Assembly (NCBI RefSeq): GCF_030463565.1
Contig: NC_134652.1
Span: forward strand, 17,213,397 to 17,277,396
Source of the DNA: Pelecanus crispus
Taxonomy: Eukaryota > Chordata > Aves > Pelecaniformes > Pelecanidae
Reading direction: 5' to 3'
Length of the DNA: 64,000 bases
Shown here: positions 24,001 through 47,409 of the stretch, in pieces
Layout of the letters: every line of letters begins with the position of its first letter
Position numbering within the stretch: position 1 is the stretch's first letter
Translations under genes and position numbers: made by a program
Notes under the pieces: model-generated
The model's input: the letters and a program-made list of their open reading frames with translations, nothing else
What the model was told of the DNA's origin: nothing
The model's database searches: none

Positions 24001-26216
24001 ACAGACCGCATTACTGAGTCCTGTCTTCTCCCACCCCGAGGCATGCAGTTGTGTCTCTTGCCATTTTTGCAGACAGGCTAAAATGATGCAACTTAGAATA
24101 AAGAACAGACAAAATCCCAACAGCAGCACCACTTCTGCTGTGCAGTGCCTGTGGCTGGGCTCCTGGGGCTAAGTAGCACACAATCACAAAACTACTCATT
24201 ACACCTTGAGTACATATCCAAAACAGGTTGAACTGGGGCTACAAGGACATTCCTCAGTGCTGGAGTTCTTGACTTCGCACCCTCAATGATATTTTTCAAG
24301 ACAGCTTTTGGATAGAAGCCCATTCTGATGCTTGGGTTGCTGGGCAGGGAGGCCAGAAATCTGGAAATTACTGAAGTTTGACTTGGAAGCTCTGCTCTTT
24401 GCCTGCCTTTGCTCCTGTTCTGCGTTGCTTGTTATCTCAAAAGACCCTAATTCCCTGGCAGGGACTCTGCTGATTCCTGGCATCATGTGGACATCTTCTT
24501 TTCAGAGCCCTTAGATGCTCCTGAGAAGAAAGCAATAGATTTTATTTCCTAACAGAAAGGTTCTAAAGATAAGACAAAGTAAAAGCTGTGTTGAGCAATC
24601 CTTAGAACGCGATTAGAAAAATACTTTTGCTGGAGCTCGAGGGGAAATTATCAATTAAGGTAGTGAAGTACTAAGGTAAGCACAACTCAGGCTGTCCCAC
24701 CCAAGCTCACATCACCACCGTCACAAAGTCCGTCTGAACAGTCACCCACTGCAGGGACACCTCCACTGCATGCCGAACCATGACACATCACACAGCCATG
24801 CTTCCCACGATGGCTAGCAGAGCCAGCACTCTGCAAGGCTCTGAGTGCCACTCCTTTCCTCTCCCTTACTGCTCAGTTCCTCCTGTCCCATTGCTAAGTT
24901 AACATTTCTCTAAGATTGTTCTATGTTCACACTAGTTTTTAATGTCACTGCTGAGTCTAAGCAGAGCAGCTGGAGAAAGAACTGAAACCTTTGGCCTTGG
25001 CAGAGCAGAGGATTTCAAGAACAGAACGGCAGCAGCAGCCAGCTCGGAGATGTGGGCATTATCGGCGCTATGGAGGCCCTCGCAAACAAGCAGGACACAT
25101 TTAGACACAATGCCCAGCATGACTTGCAGCCAGAGGAGTGAGTCAAGATGAGGGGGATGATGGTGACATCTTGTAGCACGGTACAGAGGCTGTATTTGGC
25201 AAAGCATCTGCAAAACTGCAAATTCTGTATGTACAAACTCTTTCAGGCCTTTTGCAAAGCAAAAGACAGAACCGTAATGGAAGCGAAGGAGAGAATGGCA
25301 GAAGCAAGGGGAGAAAGAGCCTTTTCAGAAGAAACTGAAAGTCACGGAAACATGACAAACCTCAAAACAGATGTTAACGCTTGTGACACAACTAGAGGCT
25401 TCCTAGGTACTATGGCAAGGAAAATGAGATGTGAAAGGACAGAGGTGGGGGGACTACTTCAAATGCCAGGAGTGGCAGCATGTTTGAACTCGGAGTCCAA
25501 ACTGTGTCAAGGATGGGATCAGCTGAGGCACCGCTCATGGTCAGCAAAAGGGTCAGCACAGGAGCAGCAGCAGCCTCTCAGGAGGTGTTGAGGGTGAGCC
25601 AAGCCTCCATGCCCTGGCGAGGCCACTGGAGGAGGCACCTCCAGTTCATCTCTGGTAAAGTACAAGGCGACAGTGTCAGGCTGGCAGTGACACAGAGGGA
25701 TCTGCGTTTGCCGGAGTGAGAACGGGAGGGAACTCTTCCCAGAGTGGCACAAGCAGAGCTCTCGGAGGAGCACCCCGGGAAAGCACAGCACTGCAGCCTG
25801 GAGCTTCTGCTCTCTGTGTGCAGCCACCTCTACCACCCTTCACCAGTGCCACCGCTGCAGGCTCTTGGTGCTGGACCACTCCAGGCCCTGGATGCCCCCA
25901 CAGTTTCTACAGGGCCAGGCGCTCCCCTGCAGCAAGCTGCATGCCTGCCTGGTGGCGGGTGACCACCCTGAGTTACCACTGGCTGCACAGACACGGCTTA
26001 AGAGACCAAAATCCCAACAGCTGCAATGTGGGGAGTAGGCGGGTGGCTCCCGCTGTACCCCACAGCTGTTCCACACTGCCAAGGTGCCCCGAGTGCTCCC
26101 AGGGCAGCGTGGGCACGGTGGGACGGAGTCGGCGGTGCACAGCGAGCACCCAGCCAGGTGCGCGGGGCTGGAGGGCCACACGCTGCCACAGCCCGGCTGT
26201 TGGCGTGACGGGAGAG

Positions 26217-26254
26217 CACCCACCCGAGCCAGCAGCACCCACCCGAGCCAGCAG
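26217..26254. repeat. 19-bp perfect tandem duplication
   Basis: The unit CACCCACCCGAGCCAGCAG is present twice (26217-26235, 26236-26254). It is adjacent to the 17-bp minisatellite, so the island edge has been a hotspot for local duplication. Confidence 0.85.
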
Positions 26255-26279
26255 CACCCCAGCCAGGGGCACCTCCCAC

Positions 26280-27200
26280 CCCCGCGCTGGCCAGCGCGGC
26301 CCAGGGCACCCCCCGGCGCAGGGCACCCCCCGGCGCAGGGCACCCCCCGGCCCAGGGCACCCGCCGGCCCAGGGCACCCCCCGGCCCAGGGCACCCCCCG
26401 GCCCAGGGAACCCCCCGGCCCAGGGCACCCCCCGGCCCAGGGCAGCCCCCGGGGCAGGCAGGGCCTCGGCCTCGGCCTCGGCGGGGCGGCGCGGGTGCCG
26501 GTCCGGGGTGCGAGGGCAGGAGGCGCGGGCGGGGCGGGAGGCAGCGGGCTGAGGCGGGGGCCGCGGCAGAGGCGGGGGCCGGGCCGCACCGGGGCCCGGC
26601 GGAGGCGCAGGCCGGGCGGCCGCGGGGGCGCGCAGGGCGGGGGCAGGCGGGCGGGCGGCCGGGGGGGTAGCGGCTAGGCCAGGCGGCGGCGGGCAGGGAG
26701 CGCCCGGCTCCCCCCGGCCGCTCCGGCGGGTCCCTACCTTCTCCCGGCCCGCTCCGGGCGCCGCGGCCGCTCCGGCCCTGCGGGTCCCGCTCCCGCCTCC
26801 GCCCCCCGCGGCCACCCAACCCCGCCCGGGCCCCGGCCGGCCCGGCCCCCAGCGCCCGCCCGGCCTCGCAGAGCCCCGCCCGGCTCCGCGGCCCGCCCCG
26901 CCGCCCGTCCGCCTCCCCACGGCCCGGCCCGGCGGGCCCGGCGTGGTGCCGCTGGGAGGCCGCGACCAGGGCCCGGGGGGCCGGGCCGGAGCTGATCCGC
27001 GGGGCCTGGCCCGCAGCCTGGGGACCTCGGGACCCCCGGGTGACATGGGGACATCGCCCTTGGCAGCACCGCTCGGCCCCAGCCTTCGAGACAACCCCCC
27101 CGGCGGCACACGGGGACACCCCGACGTGGGACACGCTGCCCAGCGTGGGGTGACAGGCGTGGGGACGTGGGGTGCAGCCGCGCCCGTAGCTGCCAGGCTG
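26280..27200 (-). promoter_or_regulatory. DNMBP: CpG island, promoter of DNMBP with probable noncoding exon 1
   Basis: The region is extremely GC- and CpG-rich, densest at 26.45-27.0 kb. A consensus donor on the minus strand, GAGAAG|GTAGGG, ends a candidate exon at 26738. Upstream of it (up to about 26.95 kb) no intron boundary is seen, so transcription probably starts in that interval. It is the only island between the DNMBP coding start and CPN1, which is why I assign it to DNMBP. A long open frame through the island is the usual stop-poor artefact of GC-rich DNA. Confidence 0.65.
26302..26454. repeat. 17-bp GC-rich minisatellite, 9 copies
   Basis: The unit CAGGGCACCCCCCGGCS (S = C or G) repeats nine times in register at 26302, 26319, 26336, 26353, 26370, 26387, 26404, 26421 and 26438. 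Only a few substitutions occur, mostly in the last copy. On the DNMBP sense (minus) strand each unit carries a run of six G and a run of three G, so the transcript and non-template strand are G-rich. It lies 280-440 bp downstream of the inferred exon 1 donor. Confidence 0.92.
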
Positions 27201-28401
27201 GGGCACAGCACCCGCCTGCCATGCACACCCGTGGTAGGGTGCTGACAGAGCACCCAGGAGCCCGGCACGGAGCAAGACGGGCAGCTGCCTGTGCAAACCC
27301 TCTTCGACTTCTTCCCAGAAAGCACTGCCACCTCGCAGACATGAGAAGCGCCGGGGCTCCCCTTCTCCGCTGTTGCTTTCTCCCGGGAGTCTCTTCCTGC
27401 CGTGTGGGCTTCAGCTTTGGCAGCAGCTGACGAGTGGGTCTACACTGTCCATCTGGTGCAGTCTCAGCTTTGCTGCTAGGAGTTGGCTTTGGCTGCTTAG
27501 CTACACCGTAAGATCATGCCAGAACACCAAGATGGAGAAAAACAAATTAAAAAAAGCCCCACGTGACAGGGAGCACCAGTTTCTGCATCACGCAGGGGTC
27601 AGGCACACCAAATACAGTAGGTCCTGCACTGGTTTTCCTGGGAGGCCAAAAAAAAGCCTCCATGCCTCAAGGGATACATACCATCCCTCAGCACGCTGTA
27701 AAACCCCGAGTCTCTCAGCCCCCAGAGCAGTCATCGCCGTTTGGCACTTGTTTGTGCATTTAACTACGCTTCTCCATAGCAACCACCCAGATCCTGGCTT
27801 GGCTTGCCACCAGCCGGGAGCGGGGTGTGCAGAGCGTGTCGCACGCACCGCTGTCAGAGTCGTGGTAGTGCGTGCACAGACGGGGCACTGGCTCCCTGTC
27901 TGCTCTCCTGAGGCGGGGACCCATACTGCTGGCACGGTGCGATGCTGTTGGCAGAGGGCCTGAAGCTGCATGGGGAGGTGGGTTCTCTCTTCCCCGCAGG
28001 TACGCTTGCTTGTATATGGTTTGCTGGAGCTGAAGAATGGATGCCAGCCCCTGCCACAGGGTTTTAGATGTTGTCCTCTGAGCCCAAAAGTTCTGCTGTT
28101 CTTGCCTGCCAAGAAAGGTTTTGAGCTTTTTTCAGCATTCCAATCCCTCCTGCAACCTTTCAGGTCACCACCATGACCAACTCACCTCTGCTGACATCCC
28201 CAGCAAAGCTGCCTCACTCTTCTTTGAGTTCAGCTATTTGCATTTTCTCTTTTTCTGCCTCCTTTATGCAGCCACAGAAACCAGAATGCATCGCGTGCAC
28301 AGACTCTCATCTGCCCTCCCCGCTGGGGTTCCTGCTCATCCCAAGATACTCACAATCTTGCTTGTAAGAGTTTTGGTTCATTCTTTTGGGCCTGGCTTCA
28401 C

Positions 28402-28680
28402 TTTGTTTACACGTTTCTCCAGTGTCTGCATACAGTTCTGGTCCCCTCATCTCAGAAAGGGTAAAAACAAATGGAAGAAGGTATGGAGGCAGGCAGTAAG
28501 GATGCTCAGAGGTATGGGAGCAGACTGTACAGTGAACAACCGTGTAGGCTGGGACTCTTCAGCTTGGAAGAAGGATATAGGGTGGAGGAAGTGGTCTACA
28601 AAATCATGAGTGGCCCAGAGAGGATGGGGGGAATCAACTGTTCACTGTGTCTTCTGACACAAACCTGTCAACTGCTTTTG
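28402..28680 (+). mobile_element. CR1-type LINE fragment, 5'-truncated and old
   Basis: The stretch follows the CR1 pattern in order: a TACAGTTCTGGTCCCCTCAT-like opening, the GGGACTCTTCAGCTTGGAAG segment, AAAATCATGAGTGGC, and AACTGTTCACTGTGTCTTCT. Diverged, without an intact reverse transcriptase. Confidence 0.75.
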
Positions 28681-31310
28681 CCTTGACCAGAGCCTCAAAA
28701 AAACGTGAAACCACTGCACTGCAGATGTTATGTCCAAAGGTTTAGTGCCGTTTTTAGCCCACGCTTCTTGCAACACTCGGGGCTAAGTTCACGGCAAGCC
28801 TTAGAGAGGCGTGCTTAAGAGTACTGCCTCGGAAACATTTTGTAACCATGTTTTCACGTGGAGAGCTTGGCCATGGCCAAGTGGAGCTTTACCAAACTGT
28901 TCAACACAAAAATATTCAGAGCTGGGAGGAGAATGAGCTGGACAAATCCCAGCTCAGCGAGAGGGAGTCCTCCAGGAGGTTGTGCCTTGTAGGAACCCTC
29001 TTGTAGGGGAAAAAGCTTCTGACTGAGACTCTAATTTTGCTGCTGCGCTGCTAACCCTGCAGCAGCCTGCGAGGGTGAGTGACGTGGCCTCCTGGGCTGG
29101 CTGTTGTAGAGAAGAAATCCACCCTCCTCTGACTCTGCCCTGGAAAGTAAGGGGGATTGAGATGGCCCTACATTTTCTAGGACCACAAGAGGGCAACATG
29201 AGAGCACCCTGCAGCCAGCAAGCTCAGCAAGGCGAGCTGTGACATTGCTGGGATGCAGGTAGCATGGGCAGCTCTGTACAGGCTGGGCATTACCTTGTCC
29301 AGGGACCACCCAGCTCAATTAGCCAACTGAAGGCTGCTCCCTGGGAGCCCTTTCCTTGCTCTCAGCTTCATACACATCCTCAGGGGTGAGTGGTTAGCTC
29401 AGCCAGCTGAGCTAGTGCCATGGTTGGGAGCAGCAATAACTTCCCCCACATGGGTCAGATGTGGTGACAGCAGACCCTTCTGCATGCTGCATGGGGACAG
29501 GCTGTGGGACACAGGGTGGCCTCCCTCATCCTGCCTGCATGCCCACAAGGAAATATTTTGGGTGAATTTGCACTGACATGTGGCTTCGAACAGGCAGGTC
29601 CAGCACCTGCAGTGATGCTGCTGGACTTGGCCAGGGCTTCCCCTGGTGTTAAACCACACAGGAGTTTGAATATCTCAGCCTCATCATCCTTTTTCACTTC
29701 CTTCTGCCACCAAAACATAAAAAATTAAAAGAATGTGAATTCAGCTTTGGTTGTGAATGTGGAACTGGCCAGTGTCTCCAGCCCACAGTGGCCTCTGCAG
29801 ACTGAAATCACTCACAGCCATGGTTAAGTGCACTACCATTCCTGGCACTCTTTTGCAATAGCCTATGTAAATACCCTGTGAGGGGCAGTTTGCTCTGCCT
29901 TTGCAAGAACAGGCAAGACAGAGAAACAGCTTCCGCTAGCATGCAGAGCTACAAGAGTGTGTGTGTGCTGCTAGGGCTGAAAATGTCACTAGCATCTTGT
30001 AGCAGAGACAAAGGAGGAGGTGACTGTGAGGGATGAAGTGCAGAACATTGCCTGTGTGGTAGGGTGGTAGAGGTTGCTCACAGGAGATGACGAGCTGTTT
30101 GCAAAGGAGGTGGAGCAAGGGGATATGTGGGGGACACTTTTTGGAGAGGCCTGAGAGATGGAGAGAGCCAGTGCAACAGAGGGCTTTATGGGGGAGATTG
30201 GGATAACCAGCCAAGGAAAAAGAAATCGCTGGGGCACATGGGTGGGACTGTTTATCCCTCTGGAGTAATTTATTTTCTGTGAAGACTGCTAGAAAGGTCT
30301 TGCTTGCTTAAGATATTTTTACCATGGAAATAACCAGCTTTGTTTCTACTCTTGCTTCCACTCTAAACCTGCCCACACAGCCTAAGCAGCATTTTAAGGC
30401 CCAGCCTATAGTACCCCACCTCACTGAACTATGGATCATGTCTTCGCTAACCCAATTACAACTCACATGGCTTGTGCTGTACCTGCACAGCACACTGCTG
30501 GCATCAAGCATCCACAGTTCCCTGTTGCACATTGACAGGACCAAGGTTCAGGGTATTTGTCTCAAAGGAACATCACATCACCTGTCTTGCACTCCTACTC
30601 ATCACCAGGTGTCAGACCTCACCTAGTTGCTCCTGTGCTCAGACTAATAGTTTGTGTTGACTAGAGCAGACCCTTCAGTGAGCCATCTGGTCTGGGTCTG
30701 AAGACATAAGGAGACGGGATAATCCTTGGTTTTTGCCAGCATTTATCATTTCAGCCTGTCTGACTACAAATAATCCAAACTAGCTACCAGAAAGTCCCAT
30801 CTGCACATCAAGATAAATGTGACACTAGCCAGGAGATGACCCTGGACCACCACGTCCCAGTGCTGCATTCCTACTTGTGGTGTTGCCAACCAGCGACAGC
30901 TGTGCTACATGTGGGACAAACTGCATTCAGAGCTAGTCACATCACTGACTGCTTTAAAACTGACCTCCCCCTAACTTCAGGGTCTACAGGCAGCAACCGT
31001 CCTTACCTGAGGGAGAAGCATGGCACTCACACCCAAAGGACTAGTGCCAGGATTCACGTGCCCAGCTTGTGAGTGCAGCAGTCAAAGACCAGGGCCTGGC
31101 TTCATTCTCCCCAGTATGCATGAGTGTCTGGGCATCTCATGTGGTGTGTAGCAACTGAGTCCAGGAGTAAAGGGAGCAGAGCTCTCCAAGATGGAGTGAG
31201 TGCAGGAGAAGAGCTCAGCAGCTACAGACACACTGCCCAGGGAACCGCAGCCCAGGCACATTTTGTTGCGAATGACTTCACCATTTGCTCAGGGATTAAA
31301 TACTTCCTCG

Positions 31311-31316
31311 TTTAAT
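31311..31316 (-). terminator. CPN1: Candidate CPN1 polyadenylation signal (ATTAAA)
   Basis: ATTAAA on the minus strand lies about 116 nt after the CPN1 stop codon. A canonical AATAAA occurs further on at 30274-30269. Either could be used. Confidence 0.45.
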
Positions 31317-31431
31317 AACCTAATAATCTGGGCTAGTTTCATGCTGGACTGTTGGAAAGTTCACTGGCTGGAGTCATCAGCCAGGCCTCGTATAAACGGC
31401 TTCCCCCAGCTCTCAGCCAAGGGAGCTGTCC

Positions 31432-43308
<11,877 letters not shown>

Positions 43309-46042
43309 CCTCCCGCGGCGCCCGGCGCCCAGACCAGCTCCGAGCCCCCGGCTCCCTCCCTGCCGGGAGCTTAAAGTGCAAACTCCAACCAGCTCTTTCC
43401 AGTTTCCGAGTGCCAGCCCCCTGCACCTGCGGGCGGGGGGCGGCGGGGGGCGGCGGGAGCGGGGCGCGCCGGGGCCCCGCGGCGCAGGAATGCTCCCCCC
43501 GCCCGCCGCCCGCCGGCGAGCCCGCTCTCCGCCGTCGCAGAAGTTTCCCCCCCGCTCCAGCTCACTTATTAACCGGACAGTAAACAGGCCCCCGCAGCCA
43601 CTGGCTGTCACTGCAGAAGACGCGTAGGGCTGGAAAACTGGCTGCGGAGGGCGTCGGGGCTGCCAAGCGCACGGCGAGCGGCGGGGCGGGGGGAGAGGGG
43701 AGGGGGGCGGCGGGCATGCCCCTCGCCGAGCCCGTCCGCGGGGCAAGAGCCGAGCGGCTGGGGACGGCGCCAGGGCGGCCCTGGTGCCCGCACGGCTGCC
43801 GCAGCCCTGCCCGGCCCCTGCCTGCCCGCCGCGGGCAGCTCCCGCCGCTCCCCCCCGGGGCCCGGCCGCCAGCTCGGAGCCGCGCCTGCTCTCCTGCCCC
43901 ATCTCCTGGGGAAGCGGAGGGAGGCAGCGCCGCAGGCTCCGCGGCTCTGCCGGCCCCTCTGCCCCGGCCCCGCTCAGCCGGCAGTCCCGCTGCTCCCGGG
44001 ATAGACGGAGACGGGGGCCGCATCGCCCTGCCCGCCGCTGCCTAGCCAAGCCGCCCAGCTAGGAGCTCGCAGGGGGAGGACAGGGCAACGTGAGGTCTGG
44101 TGTAGGAGCCGTCTGCTGGGCAGGTACCAGCAAGGAGAGCTCTGCTCGGAGGTCTGCTGTCGCCCTGCTGCGCACTGCAAGTGGGCATGATAGCGATCTC
44201 CGACAGGCACCGGGCAACTGGCAGCAGAAGAGAGCTCGGCAGCCTAAAGGCAGATGAAAATGCCATGCTGACTGTTAAAAAACAGAGTTGCACACCGTTT
44301 CTGGATTTGGGGGGAGCTGGTTCCTCTCCACCCCTCTGCCACCTACGCCCTTGCCCCAGTGGGCAGCAGTCACCTCAGGGGCCCTGTGCTCTGCCCACGG
44401 ATGGGCACTGCTGCGGGAGGCAGCCTTGCTTTGCAGTCTTAGCCTGTGGGGCTAAAACTCCAGCAGCTTAGCGGCTCTGACAGAGATCTTTATTAGGACA
44501 TCCCTGACACAGAGCCCAACCAACTGAAAGATTTACCATCACGCCTGGACATGTCAGGAGAAAGGCTTCCTTTGCTAACATGAGCGTGCCGTACTGCTCT
44601 GTCCAGGCCACCCTGGGAAGGAGCTCCTCCTGCCATCAGCAGTGGGCTTCTCAGGATACCCAGAGCCATGCTAAACACCTGCCTTACCTTCAACCTTGAG
44701 GTGGATCCATGCTGCATTGCTTTAACCCCTGTGACAAGGGTTGCTCTAGCTGCCTCTTCTCCCAGCAAAGCATCCTCTACCAGTGCTGCCTGGCACCACT
44801 GCTTTCCTACCTGTCCTCCACATGTGCTTGGGTCACCGACAGCCTTTCTGCCTCAATTTCCCAAGAAGAGCAGTGGTAAAACCAAGGAGCCCCTGTTTAT
44901 AACCTCTAATGCAAACAGTGCAGGCTGGTGGGCAGAGCACACAGACTGTCTGCTCCTGGCTTGGCTTACTCAAACTTTCCCACTTCCAACTTTATTCTGC
45001 CCCAGTACCACCATACTGGTCCTTGCTCTCCTTGTCCCTGTGCCTTCTTGGTCTCCTGCCCCATCTGCAGAGCATCCTCCTCTCAATTATGTCCCCTTTA
45101 AAAAAAAAAGTGTTGTAAAAGTCCTGGTTTTGAACAAATATCTTTTGAAGACATGACCAGAAAAAAAAAAACCAAAAAACCAAACCATATATAAAGCTAG
45201 CAGTAACCACATTAATATCTTCTCCCAGTTAAGCTCCATCCCACCACATCCCCGCTTTGTCAGTCAGTCTCAGAGCAACACACATTCAGGAGCGGGAATG
45301 GCATTGCACCCATCTTTAATCAGGTAACAAGAAACAGTGCTGGAGGTGCCAGCTTCTCCCAATACTTGTAGGAAACCAAGGAAAAGTAGCTGAGGCGGTG
45401 GCAGGACATGACGAGCGTGGGTAGGGCAAGCGGGGGTATGGTGAGCATAGGTATGGCGGGGCAGCTCGTATCTCTATAGCAAGCCACGTCTGGTGGTATT
45501 TTGCAGAGCTGGCGGCTCACACAGCGGTGTGAAATGCCCTCATCTCCTTCACATCGCCGCTCCCAGGGCTGCTGGGTTCACGTGGAGCTGCTCTCTCCCC
45601 AGCTTTCAGCAACCAAGGCAATGTGAAGGAGGTGGGCAGGTTTCCAGTGCTAGCTGGTGTTACTTGGCAGCCAGAGAGTGCTGGGCAGGGCTATAGTAAA
45701 ATAGCACGAACCCCATGTTTGGTCTGTCTCCCCCCTCCCGTTTCCCTTCCCAGGCTGTTTCGAGTGACCTGCGACAGCAGTGGGAAAGTTGGAGCCGCAG
45801 TGCTGCCAAGGGACACATGAGAAAAACACTCACTCTCCTATGGAGACAGGCAACACTGATGTGAGAAACAACAGAAAAAAAAAGAAATGCCAGACCATTA
45901 GATCCTAAAAAGGAGTCATGAGCAAAATCTGGGGTGGGTGGAGAATGCATCTCACGCACTACTAGGTCTGGAGAATTAGTCAGCGTTATCTGTAGCATAG
46001 GGATGGAGGCAGCTGGTTGTCAGGCAGCAGGTTGAAATCAAA

Positions 46043-46082
46043 CAGAAGGAAATAATTTTGCACAGAAGGAAATAATTTTGCA
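46043..46082. repeat. 20-bp perfect tandem duplication
   Basis: CAGAAGGAAATAATTTTGCA occurs twice head to tail (46043-46062, 46063-46082) with no mismatch. Confidence 0.9.
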
Positions 46083-47403
46083 CACAAGGCACAATGAGAT
46101 TACCTCGTCAAAGCTGAAAGTTAAATGAGTGCAAAAGAGGATAGGATGAATTCATGGAGAATTGGGGCATCCACAGCTGTTAATTATGCAGATCCAGAAG
46201 CAATTGCTTGATCACAAATTTCCTACACCCCTGATGGCTAGAAGAGAAGGATCATGCCCCTTCCCTAACTGTCCATCTAAATCCTCGCCCACCGCGCAGC
46301 TGGAGATGAGTGCCAATGCACTGCCTGTCTGATCTGACCTAGCGTGGCTCTTATTACATTTTAGGAAAACAACACGCTAATGAAGCTTTAAGCCAATAGT
46401 AAGTTCAGACATGTTAAAAAACACTGATGAAAGCAGAAACAAACAATATAGGACATTAGCTCTTAGAAACAGTGCAGGAAGTAAACAAAGACTTAATTTG
46501 GAAAACGCGGCTAATACATCTGGGATGGATCATCCACCCCCCACTCCCCCCCAGATGTTCAAAGATGGAGAGACCTTGAGGCAGTGGGAGAAAGAGGATG
46601 AGCAGGAATGTGTCGTGCCACGAGAGTGAGAAGAATGTGAATGCGAGCCCTGTCCCCCTGCATCGCTCCGTGGCTGAGGGTCACAGCCAGCAAGGACTCA
46701 ATCCCTCCAGAGCCAGCTGTAGAAAGACTCCACCTGGTGCCTTTGTTTTAATTCCGGCTGTATTGTTACCAGAGGAAGGTTGGAAAATTTGAGGAAAGTT
46801 CAAGCTAAGAGCCATAAGAATGAGCAAACTAGGGAGAGCATGCGCTGAAAAAAAACGATGAGCTGTGACAAGTATGTTTGCCTTGGCGGAGTTACAGCTG
46901 TGGCTGCACGCAGGGGCACGCAGCCACGTGGCTCCGCAAATGAGGGACACAGGCCCCCCATCCTTCACGTATTTTGGTGGGGGGTCACAGTGCCTGCATG
47001 ATGCCAGTGGTGCTGCCTGGGGGAGGGAGAGGGAAAATGAGGACAGAGCACTCGGCCATCCAGTGCACAGCAGGGGAGAACAAGCTGCTCTGGGGATGTC
47101 AGGGTGAAGCTAAAGCAAGGAAAGATGGGGTTTGGGCACTAGCAGCCTTCCCAGGGGCAAGGCCACCATGTGAGGTGCCCAGAGCCTGTGAAGGATCACA
47201 GTGCTTTTCCTTGCCGGGAGGGGATGCTGCCCATCCACTGGGAACTTCAGATCTGACCCAGGAAAACAGCAGGGAACTGGCAAGAGAGGAAATCCATCTC
47301 AGGACTTTTCCATGTTTAGTGCCAGAAACTCCATTCTACTATTGGCGAGCTCCCATCTCCAGGAAAGCAGCATGAAAACTTTTCTGGCGTCAGTTCAGAA
47401 GTC

Positions 47404-47409
47404 TTTATT
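47404..47409 (-). terminator. Canonical polyadenylation signal AATAAA on the minus strand
   Basis: AATAAA reads 47409 to 47404. About 300 bp before it, all three minus-strand frames are open for 90-odd codons with no recognisable domain. It may end a distal ENTPD1 3' UTR (4.4 kb after the stop) or an unannotated transcript. A nearer ATTAAA is at 50039-50034. Confidence 0.35.

Larger units (their letters stand above)
18045..26738 (-). other. DNMBP: DNMBP intron 1
   Basis: It spans from the probable exon 1 donor (26738) to the first coding exon. I saw no further exon that could be supported. An 11-bp tandem duplication (AAGAGTGACAA type) lies near 22.53 kb. The 25.9-26.7 kb end is part of the CpG island and carries a minisatellite (listed separately). 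Extra 5' UTR exons cannot be excluded. Confidence 0.55.
27200..31431. other. Spacer between the DNMBP promoter and the CPN1 3' end
   Basis: I saw no gene here. It contains a CR1 fragment (28.40-28.68 kb) and the CPN1 3' UTR at its right end. A short palindrome (AGCTCAG-4 nt-CTGAGCT) lies near 29.40 kb. Confidence 0.5.

Noticed and set aside
25973-27331. Long minus-strand open frames of over 400 codons through the GC-rich island
   Set aside because: Several frames on both strands are open at once because stop codons are rare in such GC-rich DNA. The products are Pro/Gly/Arg-rich with no domain, and much of the sequence is a 17-bp minisatellite.
29386-29430. tRNA-like string GGTTAGCTCAGCCAGCTGAG
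   Set aside because: Only a D-arm-like palindrome is present. There is no T-arm GTTCRANNC block or acceptor stem at the right spacing.
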